A DNA stretch of 16,278 nucleotides from B33-G16 sp046498285. Its GTDB lineage: Bacteria > Desulfobacterota > DSM-4660 > Desulfatiglandales > B25-G16. The DNA lies in assembly GCA_046498285.1 (NCBI GenBank), contig JAWOBA010000222.1, forward strand, positions 1 to 16,278. The letters run 5' to 3'. Position 1 is the stretch's first letter, and each line of letters opens with the position of its first letter. Positions 1 to 6,794 of this stretch are shown piece after piece. The position numbers and the translations under genes were made by a program. The notes below the pieces were generated by a model. The model had not been told where the DNA came from, did not search any database, and saw nothing but the letters and a program-made list of their open reading frames with translations.

Positions 1-2
1 AC

Positions 3-191
3 TTCCGGACAACAGACGTGACCGGTGTCGTCACTCTACCAGAGGGTGTAGAGATGGTTATGCCTGGTGATAATGTCTCTTTGGAGGTAAATTTGATAAA
101 CTCGATAGCTATGGAAAAGGAACTCCGCTTTGCTATTCGGGAAGGCGGTAAGACAGTTGGTGCTGGAGTAATAAGCGATATAGTGGAGTAA
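3..191 (+). CDS. tuf: Elongation factor Tu, C-terminal end (partial gene)
   Basis: The gene enters from the left edge and only its last 62 codons are visible, ending at TAA 189-191. EF-Tu is the GTPase that delivers aminoacyl-tRNA to the ribosome. The visible part is the end of beta-barrel domain III: FRTTDVTG, then MPGDN, then the hallmark ending RFAIREGGKTVGAGV. No GTPase motif can be checked because domain I lies outside the window. A tuf gene directly upstream of rpsJ is the common str-S10 junction, so fusA, rpsG and rpsL are expected further left. Only 12 bp separate it from rpsJ, which suggests cotranscription. Confidence 0.96.
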   Translation, partial: FRTTDVTGVVTLPEGVEMVMPGDNVSLEVNLINSIAMEKELRFAIREGGKTVGAGVISDIVE

Positions 192-203
192 GGCGAAATC
201 GTT

Positions 204-512
204 ATGAATAATCAAAAGATACGGATTAGGTTAAAGGCTTATGATCATAAACTTTTAGATCAATCTGTCTTGGACATTGTGGATACCGCTCAGGGCACTG
301 GAGCAAAAATTGCGGGGCCGATACCGCTTCCAACAGAGATTAATAAATATTGTGTTTTACGGTCACCCCACGTGGATAAGAAATCAAGAGAACAATTTGA
401 GATAAGAACCCATAAGCGGTTGATAGATATTTTGGAGCCAACACAGCAGACAGTGGATGCACTGATGAAATTAGATCTTGCCGCTGGAGTGGATGTGGAG
501 ATAAAGCTTTAG
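204..512 (+). CDS. rpsJ: 30S ribosomal protein S10 (uS10)
   Basis: 102 residues, the normal S10 length. S10 sits in the head of the 30S subunit and also acts with NusB/NusE-type antitermination factors. Family signatures are the start KIRIRLKAYDHKLLD, the loop GPIPLPTEINKYCVLRSPHVDKKSREQFE and the end LDLAAGVDVEIKL. The ATG start gives the canonical N-terminus. Only a weak AAGG lies about 10 nt upstream, beside the tuf stop. It is the first gene of the S10 block and lies 9 bp before rplC. No promoter is evident in the 12-bp gap after tuf, so transcription probably continues from the str operon. Confidence 0.98.
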   Translation: MNNQKIRIRLKAYDHKLLDQSVLDIVDTAQGTGAKIAGPIPLPTEINKYCVLRSPHVDKKSREQFEIRTHKRLIDILEPTQQTVDALMKLDLAAGVDVEIKL

Positions 513-521
513 GAAAAAAAG

Positions 522-1145
522 ATGGTCAAAAGTATTCTGGGGAAAAAGCTTGGTATGACACGTGTTTTTGGAGATAACGGGGAGTCTATGCCTGTTTCTG
601 TACTGGAGGTTGGGCCCTGTTACATAATTCAGATTAAAAGGAATGATAAAGAGGGATATAACGCTATTCAGATAGGGTTTCAGACAAAAAAAGATAAACG
701 GATAAATAAGCCTTTATCCGGTCACCTGAAGGCAGCGGGAAAAGGTGGATTCAACTATTTACAGGAAATCAAAATTGATGATACTGATGTGTTCGAACTC
801 GGGCAGGAGATCAGTAGCGAGATATTCACTATTGGAGATTTAGTAACGGTACGGGGTACGAGCAAGGGAAGAGGTTTTGCCGGAGTTGTTAAAAGATGGG
901 GCTTTAGTGGAGGAGGGAAAAGTCACGGTTGCCGATCCCACAAGGTTCCGGGTTCTCTTGGGGCTAGTGCAACCCCAAGCAGGGTGATGAAAGGAAAAAA
1001 ACTTCCCGGCAGAATGGGTAACGAAAAAGTGACGGTAAAGAATTTAAAGGTAATTAATGTTATTAAAGAAAAAAACATAATCTTGGTCAAGGGCTCGGTT
1101 CCCGGTAGTAAGGGGAGCTTGTTAGAGGTAAAAACTACTACGTAG
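522..1145 (+). CDS. rplC: 50S ribosomal protein L3 (uL3)
   Basis: 207 residues. L3 is an early-assembling 23S rRNA-binding protein that reaches toward the peptidyl transferase centre. The N-terminus KSILGKKLGMTRVF is typical, as is the central loop at about residues 126-166 (WGFSGGGKSHG, SLGASATPSRV, GKKLPGRMGN). The glutamine that PrmB methylates in E. coli (GQNQ, residue 150) aligns with Ala150 here. Such a change is common across bacteria and means no PrmB target at that site. The ATG follows the rpsJ stop by 9 bp, with a purine-rich AGGAAAAAAAG just upstream. Confidence 0.98.
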   Translation: MVKSILGKKLGMTRVFGDNGESMPVSVLEVGPCYIIQIKRNDKEGYNAIQIGFQTKKDKRINKPLSGHLKAAGKGGFNYLQEIKIDDTDVFELGQEISSEIFTIGDLVTVRGTSKGRGFAGVVKRWGFSGGGKSHGCRSHKVPGSLGASATPSRVMKGKKLPGRMGNEKVTVKNLKVINVIKEKNIILVKGSVPGSKGSLLEVKTTT

Positions 1146-1188
1146 TACGTTTAAGCTGATTAATGATAAAATTTGGAGCAATGCAACA

Positions 1189-1812
1189 GTGCCATTTATA
1201 GATGTACACAATGTAAAGGGTGAAAAGATCGATAAGCGGAATATAAAGAATGAAATATTCAATATTCCTGTCAGGCAAGATATCATTTCTCAAGCAGTAA
1301 AGGGCCAATTGGCCGGCTCTCGCACTGGAAGCGCATCAACGAAAAATAGATCAAACGTACGGGCGAGTGGTGCCAAGCTATGGCGGCAGAAAGGAACAGG
1401 TCGAGCCAGGGTAGGTGCCGCATCTTCACCTTTGAGAAGGGGAGGCGGGGTAGCCTTTGGGCCTGTACCAAGAGATTATTCATTTAAGGTTAACAAGAAA
1501 GTCAGAAAAACGGCATTGCGGATGGCCTTAGCCGATAAATTCAAGACAGGAAAACTTTTGGTAGTTGATAATCTTGAGATGGATGAGATAAGTACACGAA
1601 AATTTTTGAATGTTTTAAAGAACTTTGGTTTGGATAACGTCCTCGTTGTTACAGAAAGAAAAGATGAGAACATTGAAAAATCCTCAAGAAACATCAAAAG
1701 GGTAAAAGTTTTAAGGGCTGAAGGACTCAATGTATATGATGTTTTGTATTATGAATATCTCTTATTTGTTGATGGAGCTTTAGGGATAGCAGAGGAGGCC
1801 GTGACGCGGTAA
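1189..1812 (+). CDS. rplD: 50S ribosomal protein L4 (uL4)
   Basis: 207 residues, normal for L4, which lines the peptide exit tunnel. The extended tunnel loop is at about residues 45-100 and includes KLWRQKGTGRARVG (63-76) and RRGGGVAFGPVPRDYS. The start is GTG, chosen because it gives the expected N-terminus and follows TTGGAG at about 1174-1179. The ATG 8 bp earlier is out of frame and closes at once. In E. coli L4 represses the S10 operon through the rpsJ leader, but no such leader is recognisable here. The stop overlaps the rplW start by one base. Confidence 0.97.
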   Translation: MPFIDVHNVKGEKIDKRNIKNEIFNIPVRQDIISQAVKGQLAGSRTGSASTKNRSNVRASGAKLWRQKGTGRARVGAASSPLRRGGGVAFGPVPRDYSFKVNKKVRKTALRMALADKFKTGKLLVVDNLEMDEISTRKFLNVLKNFGLDNVLVVTERKDENIEKSSRNIKRVKVLRAEGLNVYDVLYYEYLLFVDGALGIAEEAVTR

Positions 1813-2099
1813 TGGATTTTTATCAGATAATTAAAAAGCCTCTCATAACAGAAAAAGCCACAAGGCAAAAGGAGCAAGCCAATCAGCTTGCATTTGAGGT
1901 GGATAAATACGCCAATAAGATACTGGTTCGTAATGCCATTGAAAAGATATTCAAGGTTAAAGTTCTAAGCGTAAGGATAATTAACATCAAAGGAAAGAAA
2001 CGCACTGTAGGGAGGAATGTTGGGAAAAAGGCAGATTGGAAAAAGGCAATTGTAAGACTTGCACCTGGGGAAAATATTGAATTTTTTGAGGGGGTATAA
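1812..2099 (+). CDS. rplW: 50S ribosomal protein L23 (uL23)
   Basis: 95 residues. L23 lies at the tunnel exit and docks trigger factor and the signal recognition particle. The N-terminal IIKKPLITEKATRQKE and the central ANKILVRNAIEKIFKVKVLSVRIINIKGKKRTVGR are typical. The start is in a TAATG junction with rplD (1-nt overlap), with GAGGAGG inside the end of rplD, so the two are probably translationally coupled. Its stop is followed within 2 bp by the first inverted 7-bp repeat array of a 475-bp spacer. This is an unusual break, since rplW and rplB are normally adjacent. Confidence 0.97.
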   Translation: MDFYQIIKKPLITEKATRQKEQANQLAFEVDKYANKILVRNAIEKIFKVKVLSVRIINIKGKKRTVGRNVGKKADWKKAIVRLAPGENIEFFEGV

Positions 2100-2102
2100 G
2101 CT

Positions 2103-2251
2103 GGAAACTTGAAACTGGAAACTGGAAAGTTGGGGAAATAATAAAATCATTGTATACGTAAGATGTTTACGTATGGGGTGAGAATCTTTTTGATTTGAAC
2201 CTATTCTGCAATAATCAAGTTTCGAGTTTCAAGTTTCGAATTTCGAGTTTC
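2103..2251. repeat. Inverted pair of 7-bp tandem repeat arrays, copy 1
   Basis: The left arm is four 7-bp units (GGAAACT, TGAAACT, GGAAACT, GGAAAGT; 2103-2130). The right arm is five units of the complementary type (AAGTTTC, GAGTTTC, AAGTTTC, GAATTTC, GAGTTTC; 2217-2251). Segment 2104-2123 is the reverse complement of 2218-2237 at 19 of 20 positions. An AT-rich stretch of about 86 bp, with two TACGTA-like words, separates the arms. The same design recurs at 9389-9480, so this is a dispersed repeat type and not a one-off. Confidence 0.8.
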
Positions 2252-2254
2252 ACA

Positions 2255-2535
2255 TTTGATGGTTTCGTAAAAAGTCATGTTACTCGCTCATGATGCCCAT
2301 TTTGGGATTCATCAAATGCTTCGCTAAATTCCAAAAACTCGGCCTAAAGGCCTCAAACCTGCCCGCCATCGCGAGCCTGCGCTCCCTCAGGCGAGGCGGG
2401 CGGGCCTGCCCGCCATCGCACCCGCTCAGGCGAAGCGGGCGGGCAATTTGGAATTTTTAACGCTCAGCATTTCCTGAATCTATTTCCAAACGTGGCCAAA
2501 ATCGCTCGCAAAAGACTTTTTACGAGTTTGTCAAA
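2255..2535. mobile_element. MITE-like 281-bp palindromic element
   Basis: The ends 2255-2276 and 2514-2535 are imperfect terminal inverted repeats (17 of 22 positions), sharing TTTGA and the 12-mer TCGTAAAAAGTC. Inside are further nested inverted segments: GATTCA..AAATGCT on the left against its complement near 2468-2482, and AAATTCCAAA against TTTGGAATTT. In the centre are two tandem GC-rich hairpins. There is no open frame large enough for a transposase. It interrupts a run of 7-bp repeats, which resume at 2533. The structure suggests a non-autonomous mobile element or a repetitive palindromic family; this is an inference. Confidence 0.65.
2361..2444. repeat. Two tandem GC-rich hairpins inside the palindromic element
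   Basis: Hairpin 1 pairs GCCCGCCATCGC (2361-2372) with GCGAGGCGGGC (2391-2401), with one bulge. Hairpin 2 pairs GCCCGCC (2408-2414) with GGCGGGC (2438-2444); an alternative inner pairing is CCCGCT with AGCGGG. Both begin with the same direct repeat, CCTGCCCGCCATCGC (2358-2372 and 2405-2419). The GC content contrasts sharply with the AT-rich flanks. Neither is followed by a T-run, so these are not standard terminators. Confidence 0.8.
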
Positions 2536-2574
2536 TTTCGAGTTTCAAATTTCGAGTTTCAAAAGGAAGGATAT

Positions 2575-3396
2575 ATGGGACTTAAAAAGAATAACCCAAC
2601 ATCACCTGGAAGACGATTTCAGACGGTTTCAGATTTCCAAGAGATTACAAGGAGTAAGCCGGAAAAGGGCTTATTGAAACCAATAAAGGAATCCGGAGGC
2701 AGGAATTCCAGAGGAAGGATAACTGTTAGGCATAGAGGGCAAGGACATAAGAGGAGATACAGGATTATTGATTTTAAAAGGAAAAAAGATAATATTCCAG
2801 CTGTTGTTGCTTCTATAGAATATGATCCTAATAGGTCCGCAAGGATTGCACTTCTTCACTATGTAGATGGAGAGAAATCTTATATATTGGCACCGGATAG
2901 ATTACAAGTTGGCGATAGGGTAGAATCTGGCGATAGTGTAGAGATAAAACCAGGCAACACCATGCCTTTAAAAGTTATTCCTATGGGTACACATATCCAC
3001 AGCATAGAATTACATGTAGGTTACGGAGGTCAGCTGGTAAGAAGTGCAGGCGGATATGCCCAATTGATGGCTAAGGAAGGGAAGTATGCCCAGGTAAAGC
3101 TCCCTTCAGGGGAGGTAAGGATGATTTTATTGGGCTGCCGGGCTACCATTGGGGAAATAGGGAATTTAGATCATGAAAACATCTCTCTTGGTAAGGCAGG
3201 CCGAGCAAGGTTTTTAGGGAGAAGACCGCATGTGAGGGGTGTGGCTATGAACCCGGTTGACCATCCTCTTGGTGGTGGAGAAGGAAGGTCATCAGGGGGT
3301 AGACATCCAGTTACGCCATGGGGTGTGCCTACCAAGGGTTTCAGGACAAGGCGTAGCAAGAGAAGCGATACATTGATTATTAAAAGAAGGAAATAG
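2575..3396 (+). CDS. rplB: 50S ribosomal protein L2 (uL2)
   Basis: 273 residues, the same length as E. coli L2. L2 is needed for subunit association and peptidyl transferase assembly. The order is typical: GLKKNNPTSPGRRF start, SGGRNSRGRITVRHRGQGHKRRYR (42-65), SH3-like and KOW-like barrels, and the C-terminal NPVDHPLGGGEGR loop. The histidine equivalent to E. coli mature His229 is kept (His230 here), but the next conserved histidine of the HPHGGG motif is Leu232. The ATG has AAGGAAGG at 2563-2570, close to the start. The gene is separated from rplW by a repeat-filled gap but lies 14 bp before rpsS. Confidence 0.98.
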   Translation: MGLKKNNPTSPGRRFQTVSDFQEITRSKPEKGLLKPIKESGGRNSRGRITVRHRGQGHKRRYRIIDFKRKKDNIPAVVASIEYDPNRSARIALLHYVDGEKSYILAPDRLQVGDRVESGDSVEIKPGNTMPLKVIPMGTHIHSIELHVGYGGQLVRSAGGYAQLMAKEGKYAQVKLPSGEVRMILLGCRATIGEIGNLDHENISLGKAGRARFLGRRPHVRGVAMNPVDHPLGGGEGRSSGGRHPVTPWGVPTKGFRTRRSKRSDTLIIKRRK

Positions 3397-3397
3397 G

Positions 3398-3406
3398 AAA
3401 GGAGAG
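3398..3406 (+). promoter_or_regulatory. Ribosome binding site deciding the TTG start of rpsS
   Basis: AAAGGAGAG lies six bases before TTG 3411. The TTG yields the invariant PRSVKKGPF N-terminus, and no ATG or GTG is available between the rplB stop and this point. Confidence 0.85.
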
Positions 3407-3410
3407 AGGA

Positions 3411-3701
3411 TTGCCACGTTCAGTAAAGAAAGGACCTTTTGTGGATGATAGTCTCATGAAGAAGGCAAACATTGCCATCAAGGAGCACAGCCATCAGGTT
3501 ATTAAGACATGGTCTCGGCGATCTACTATTTTTCCAGAGTTTATAGGGCTGACTTTTGCTGTGCATAACGGAAAGAAATTTGTTCCAGTATTTATAACAG
3601 AAGATATGGTGGGGCATAAATTTGGTGAATTTTCGCCGACAAGAACATTTTACTCTCATGCAGCAGGGGATAAGAGATCTCGTTTGAAAGGGAAGGAGTA
3701 A
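3411..3701 (+). CDS. rpsS: 30S ribosomal protein S19 (uS19)
   Basis: 96 residues. S19 is in the 30S head, near the A-site finger contact with the 50S subunit. PRSVKKGPFVDDSL at the start, WSRRSTIFPEFIGLTFAVHNGKKF in the middle and GHKFGEFSPTRTFYSHAAGDK at the end are all canonical. The start is TTG, supported by a strong Shine-Dalgarno sequence. It is followed by a 125-bp AT-rich spacer (3702-3826) before rplV; this junction is usually only a few bases. The spacer shows AT-rich words such as TATAAATTATAA but no promoter that I would defend. Confidence 0.98.
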   Translation: MPRSVKKGPFVDDSLMKKANIAIKEHSHQVIKTWSRRSTIFPEFIGLTFAVHNGKKFVPVFITEDMVGHKFGEFSPTRTFYSHAAGDKRSRLKGKE

Positions 3702-3826
3702 TACCAAAGCCCATTCATCATTTTAGAATTTGGTCCATTTTTTCCCTATGGCTGGGTACCATTATTTGCTCTGAGAAAATGATAATACCTATAAATTATA
3801 ACATTTTATATATCTTTATTTAAGAC

Positions 3827-4159
3827 ATGGAAGTAAAAGCCATTGCAAAATATATTCGAGTATCTCCAAGAAAAGTGCGTTTGGTTATTAGGGAGATAAA
3901 AGGGAAAAAGGTTGAAGAGGCCTTACACTTATTGGCCTTTGCTCCGCAGAGAAGTGCCCGTGTTTTACGTAAGGTACTCAATTCTGCTATTGCAAATGCA
4001 GGCCAAAACCCTGATACAGATGTGGACCGTTTGTTTATAAAGCATATATTTGCTGATGAGGGCCCAACGCTAAAAAGATTTAGGCCAAGGGCTATGGGTA
4101 GAGCAACCAGGATAAAAAAGAGAAGCAGCCATCTGACCATTATTCTTGATGAGAGATAG
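3827..4159 (+). CDS. rplV: 50S ribosomal protein L22 (uL22)
   Basis: 110 residues, normal for L22, whose beta-hairpin lines the exit tunnel and is a site of macrolide resistance changes in other bacteria. MEVKAIAKYIRVSPRKVRLVIREIKGK is the usual start and RFRPRAMGRATRIKKRSSHLTIIL is the tunnel hairpin region. The ATG has no Shine-Dalgarno sequence: the preceding 25 bases are A/T-rich with no purine block. With the 125-bp upstream gap, this gene looks uncoupled from rpsS and may rely on an unstructured AU-rich leader. A 64-bp gap precedes rpsC. Confidence 0.97.
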   Translation: MEVKAIAKYIRVSPRKVRLVIREIKGKKVEEALHLLAFAPQRSARVLRKVLNSAIANAGQNPDTDVDRLFIKHIFADEGPTLKRFRPRAMGRATRIKKRSSHLTIILDER

Positions 4160-4223
4160 ACATATTCGGTTTCAAAGATTATAGATTAAGATTTTCAACT
4201 CAACCGATGAGAAGGAGAATTCA

Positions 4224-4862
4224 GTGGGTCAAAAGGTACATCCGGAAGGATTGAGATTAGGCATTAATAAGACATGGAATAGTAGATGGTTTGCTGGTTC
4301 AGATTTTGCCTCCCTTGTTGTAGAAGACAATGAGATTAGAAAATTCATAAAGAAACGTCTTTATCAGGCTGGTGTATCCAAGATAGAGATCGAGAGAGCT
4401 GCCAACAAGATAAGGCTCAGGATATATACATCGCGCCCTGGTATTATAATAGGCAAAAGAGGGGCGGAAATAGAAAACTTAAAGAAGGAACTCGAGGCCA
4501 AGATAAAGCGGGAGTTTTTTATTGATATAAAAGAGGTAAGAAGACCTGAATTAGAGGCTCAATTAGTTGCAGAGAATACAGCTATCCAGTTGGTTCGGAG
4601 GGTTGCATTTCGCAGGGCAATGAAGAAAAGTGTAAATTTAGCTATGAGATTTGGTGCGAAGGGTATAAAGATATCCTGCAGTGGGAGATTGGGCGGAGCA
4701 GAGATGGCAAGAAGAGAATGGTATAGGGAGGGAAGAGTTCCGCTGCACACCCTCAGGGCAGACATAGATTATGGATTTACTGAGGCCTTTACAACGTATG
4801 GGGTTATAGGTGTAAAGGTAACTATTTTTAAAGGAGAAATCTGGCCCAATAAAGGAGAATAA
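4224..4862 (+). CDS. rpsC: 30S ribosomal protein S3 (uS3)
   Basis: 212 residues. S3 forms part of the mRNA entry channel. MGQKVHPEGLRLGI is the family start; a type II KH RNA-binding domain occupies about residues 38-107, with the GIIIGKRG loop at 73-80. The C-terminal domain holds RRPELEAQLVAENTAIQLVRRVAFRRAMK and the GRLGGAEMARREW motif near the helicase-active mRNA entry. The start is GTG with GAAGGAGA at 4211-4218, six bases upstream. It ends shortly after the FKGEIW motif without the long charged tail of some homologues. Eleven bp separate it from rplP. Confidence 0.98.
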   Translation: MGQKVHPEGLRLGINKTWNSRWFAGSDFASLVVEDNEIRKFIKKRLYQAGVSKIEIERAANKIRLRIYTSRPGIIIGKRGAEIENLKKELEAKIKREFFIDIKEVRRPELEAQLVAENTAIQLVRRVAFRRAMKKSVNLAMRFGAKGIKISCSGRLGGAEMARREWYREGRVPLHTLRADIDYGFTEAFTTYGVIGVKVTIFKGEIWPNKGE

Positions 4863-4873
4863 GAGGGAGTATT

Positions 4874-5284
4874 ATGCTAAGCCCAAAAAAGGTTAAATAT
4901 AGAAATATTCAAAAAGGGCGAATGAGAAGAAAGGCCTATAGAGGTTCAGATATTGACTTTGGCTACTTTGGATTGCAGGCAACGGAGTGTGGATTTATGT
5001 CTGCAAGGCAGATAGAGGCAGCAAGGATAGCAATAACAAGGGCTGTTAAGAAAGGTGGCAAGATATGGATAAGGGTTTTTCCAGACAAGCCAATAACGAA
5101 GAAACCTGCTGAAACAAGAATGGGAAAAGGAAAGGGTAATTTTGAAGGTTGGGTAGCAGTGGTAAAACCGGGAAAGGTTTTATACGAGATAGAAGGTGTT
5201 GATAGAGAAGTAGCTAGAGAGGCGTTTCGGCTGGCTGGTCATAAATTGCCATTCGCTACTAAATTCTTAGCAAGGAGTTCATAA
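4874..5284 (+). CDS. rplP: 50S ribosomal protein L16 (uL16)
   Basis: 136 residues, as in E. coli. L16 organises the A-site tRNA region of the 50S subunit. MLSPKKVKYRNIQKGRMR, the GFMSARQIEAARIAITR helix and the loop PAETRMGKGKGNFEGWVAVVKPG are diagnostic. The basic loop RMGKGKG includes the region where E. coli L16 is hydroxylated at an arginine. The ATG follows GAGGGAG by about six bases. It sits between rpsC (11 bp) and rpmC (4 bp), a compact stretch. Confidence 0.98.
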   Translation: MLSPKKVKYRNIQKGRMRRKAYRGSDIDFGYFGLQATECGFMSARQIEAARIAITRAVKKGGKIWIRVFPDKPITKKPAETRMGKGKGNFEGWVAVVKPGKVLYEIEGVDREVAREAFRLAGHKLPFATKFLARSS

Positions 5285-5288
5285 GGTA

Positions 5289-5495
5289 GTGAAAGCAGCA
5301 GAGTTAAGGGAATTGAGTGCCCAAGAATTACGAGAACGCGAAAAAGAGTTTTCAATGGAGTTGTTTAACCTGCGATTCCAAATTGCCACAGGTCAGTTAA
5401 GTAATCATACTGTCATAAAGAAGACAAAGAGGAATATTGCTCGGGTTAAAACTGCGTTGAAAGAAAAAGATGCGGAGAAAAAGAGTGCCCGATAA
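5289..5495 (+). CDS. rpmC: 50S ribosomal protein L29 (uL29)
   Basis: 68 residues, a small two-helix protein at the tunnel exit beside L23. MKAAELRELSAQELREREKEFSMELFNLRFQIATGQLSN, then RNIARVKTALKEK, is the standard L29 pattern. The start is GTG, 4 bp after the rplP stop. An AAGGAG sits about a dozen bases upstream inside the end of rplP, so coupling with rplP is likely. The C-terminus ends in a lysine-rich tail; its stop is 4 bp before the preferred rpsQ start. Confidence 0.95.
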   Translation: MKAAELRELSAQELREREKEFSMELFNLRFQIATGQLSNHTVIKKTKRNIARVKTALKEKDAEKKSAR

Positions 5496-5499
5496 TAAT

Positions 5500-5748
5500 A
5501 TGGAGATACGTAGAAAAAGAAAAGTGATAACAGGTGTTGCATTAAATAACACAGTTGATAAAACGGTGAAAGTATTAGTTGAAAGACTTGCTAAGCACAA
5601 GAAATATAAAAAGTATATCAGATATCGCAAAAAATACCTGGTACATGATTCCACTAATAGTTGTCAGATAGATGATAAAGTAAGAATAATCGAAAGTCGT
5701 CCGATAAGTAAAATGAAAAGATGGAGGGTGTTAAAAGTTATACATTAA
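5500..5748 (+). CDS. rpsQ: 30S ribosomal protein S17 (uS17)
   Basis: 82 residues from the ATG at 5500, a usual S17 length; S17 binds 16S rRNA early in 30S assembly. The OB-fold is visible as KRKVITGVALNNTVDKTVKVLVERL, then KYIRYRKKYLVHDSTNSCQIDDKVRIIESRPISKMKRWRVLKVI. A longer in-frame start at ATG 5470 would add ten residues and overlap rpmC by 26 nt. I prefer 5500 because it matches the family N-terminus and leaves a 4-nt junction consistent with coupling. Neither start has a good Shine-Dalgarno sequence. A 224-bp spacer follows. Confidence 0.93.
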   Translation: MEIRRKRKVITGVALNNTVDKTVKVLVERLAKHKKYKKYIRYRKKYLVHDSTNSCQIDDKVRIIESRPISKMKRWRVLKVIH

Positions 5749-5972
5749 GATCTTACACCGTCTCAGGCACGCTCTGCCCGTTTTCCACGTACAGGAAAGC
5801 ATGCATGATCCGGAAGAGCTGTTAGCCTGAGCTATACTGTTGCCGCTGCGGTATTTTCGAGAGCTGAGTCATTGGAACTTCAGCTTACCAAGCAGGCTTG
5901 TCTACCTTGACCTGTGGAAGGCGTAGATCGGAATTTTAGGTACTTTCAACCCTCGTTTATTTAGGAAATGAT
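5749..5972. other. 224-bp GC-richer spacer rpsQ-rplN
   Basis: No intact gene. A hand count of 5761-5940 gives 92 G/C of 180 (51 %), against 23 of 60 in the start of rplN (6001-6060). Small inverted pairs exist (CTCAGGC near 5762 with GCCTGAG near 5825), but no extended fold or T-run terminator is seen. It may be a decayed insertion, but its origin is not recognised. Confidence 0.5.
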
Positions 5973-6341
5973 ATGATACAAGCTGAGACAATATTACATG
6001 TTGCCGATAATTCTGGTGCCAAAAAGCTTTATTGTATAAAGGTGCTTGGCAGTACAAGAAGAAGATACGCAAGGGTTGGAGATATCATTGTGGTATCTGT
6101 TAAAGAGTCTTTGCCTAATAGCAAGGTAAAAAAAGGGGATGTTTTAAAGGCAGTTATAGTAAGGACAGCCAAAGAGATTAGAAGGGTTGACGGCTCATAT
6201 ATACGGTTTGATGATAATTCAGCTGTATTAATTAACCAATTAAAAGAGCCAATAGGAACAAGAATTTTTGGCCCTGTAGCAAGAGAACTACGGGCGAAAA
6301 AATTTATGAAAATTATATCTCTTGCACCTGAGGTGCTTTAA
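5973..6341 (+). CDS. rplN: 50S ribosomal protein L14 (uL14)
   Basis: 122 residues, the invariant L14 length. L14 forms an intersubunit bridge and is the docking site for the silencing factor RsfS. MIQAETILHVADNSGAKKLYCIKVLG, RRYARVGDIIVVSVKES, and the end FGPVARELRAKKFMKIISLAPEVL are textbook. The ATG is preceded by AGGA at about 5963-5966, six bases away. It begins the spc block after a GC-rich spacer. Seventeen bp separate it from rplX. Confidence 0.98.
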   Translation: MIQAETILHVADNSGAKKLYCIKVLGSTRRRYARVGDIIVVSVKESLPNSKVKKGDVLKAVIVRTAKEIRRVDGSYIRFDDNSAVLINQLKEPIGTRIFGPVARELRAKKFMKIISLAPEVL

Positions 6342-6358
6342 CCAAAAGATTATCTATT

Positions 6359-6688
6359 ATGTCTCATAACAAATTCTACATAAGAAAAAATGATAAGGTA
6401 ATGGTAATAACTGGCAAAGAAAAAGGAAAAATCGGCACAGTTTTAACAGTTATTTCTGATAAGGAAGGGATCATAGTAGAAAAACTCAATATGGTAAAAC
6501 GGCATACCAGGCCAGGAGGAAAAAATGCTAAGGGAGGCATTATTGAAAAAGAAGCTCCCATTCACGCATCCAATCTTATGCTTGTCTGTGGAAAGTGTGC
6601 CGAGAAAACGCGGATCGGTAAAAAGATACTCGAGGATGGTAGTAAGGTCAGATTCTGCAAAAAGTGCGGGGAGATATTAGACAAGTAA
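6359..6688 (+). CDS. rplX: 50S ribosomal protein L24 with C-terminal zinc ribbon (uL24)
   Basis: 109 residues. L24 nucleates 50S assembly. The KOW motif is near the N-terminus (KNDKVMVITGKEKGKIGTV, residues 11-29), followed by VEKLNMVKRHTRP and the GGIIEKEAPIHASNLML segment. The C-terminal part carries two CxxC pairs (Cys77/Cys80 and Cys100/Cys103) that should bind zinc, a version present in many but not all bacteria. The ATG has no Shine-Dalgarno sequence; the 17-bp gap after rplN is AU-rich. A 106-bp AT-rich spacer follows. Confidence 0.97.
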   Translation: MSHNKFYIRKNDKVMVITGKEKGKIGTVLTVISDKEGIIVEKLNMVKRHTRPGGKNAKGGIIEKEAPIHASNLMLVCGKCAEKTRIGKKILEDGSKVRFCKKCGEILDK

Positions 6689-6794
6689 AGAATATGTTAC
6701 ATTTATTTTGTTAGTTCAATGAGTGCGGTTTGTTAAATTGTATTCAATGAAAACTAATGAAACCACTTGCAAACATTAAACCAATTATTTTTTT

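Larger units (their letters stand above)
2100..2574. other. 475-bp non-coding spacer rplW-rplB, filled by repeats
   Basis: No gene is seen here on either strand. From left to right it holds: a left heptad array 2103-2130 (units like GGAAACT), an AT-rich core 2131-2216, a right heptad array 2217-2251 (units like RAGTTTC), a 281-bp palindromic element 2255-2535, then four more heptads 2533-2560 ending just before the rplB Shine-Dalgarno sequence. No intrinsic terminator with a clear T-run was found, so read-through into rplB is expected, but the leader RNA would be highly structured. Confidence 0.85.

Noticed and set aside
2217..2560. Heptad arrays considered as a CRISPR or minisatellite array
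   Set aside because: Units are 7 bp without spacers of constant length, and no cas gene is present, so it is not CRISPR. Whether it counts as a minisatellite is a matter of naming; the inverted design is the informative part.
2492..2677. 61-residue open frame crossing the end of the palindromic element and the rplB start
   Set aside because: It lies in another frame than rplB, is built from repeat sequence and has no family resemblance.
5470..5748. Longer form of S17 beginning at ATG 5470
   Set aside because: It would overlap rpmC by 26 nt, has no ribosome binding site and adds ten residues not expected at the S17 N-terminus; ATG 5500 fits better.
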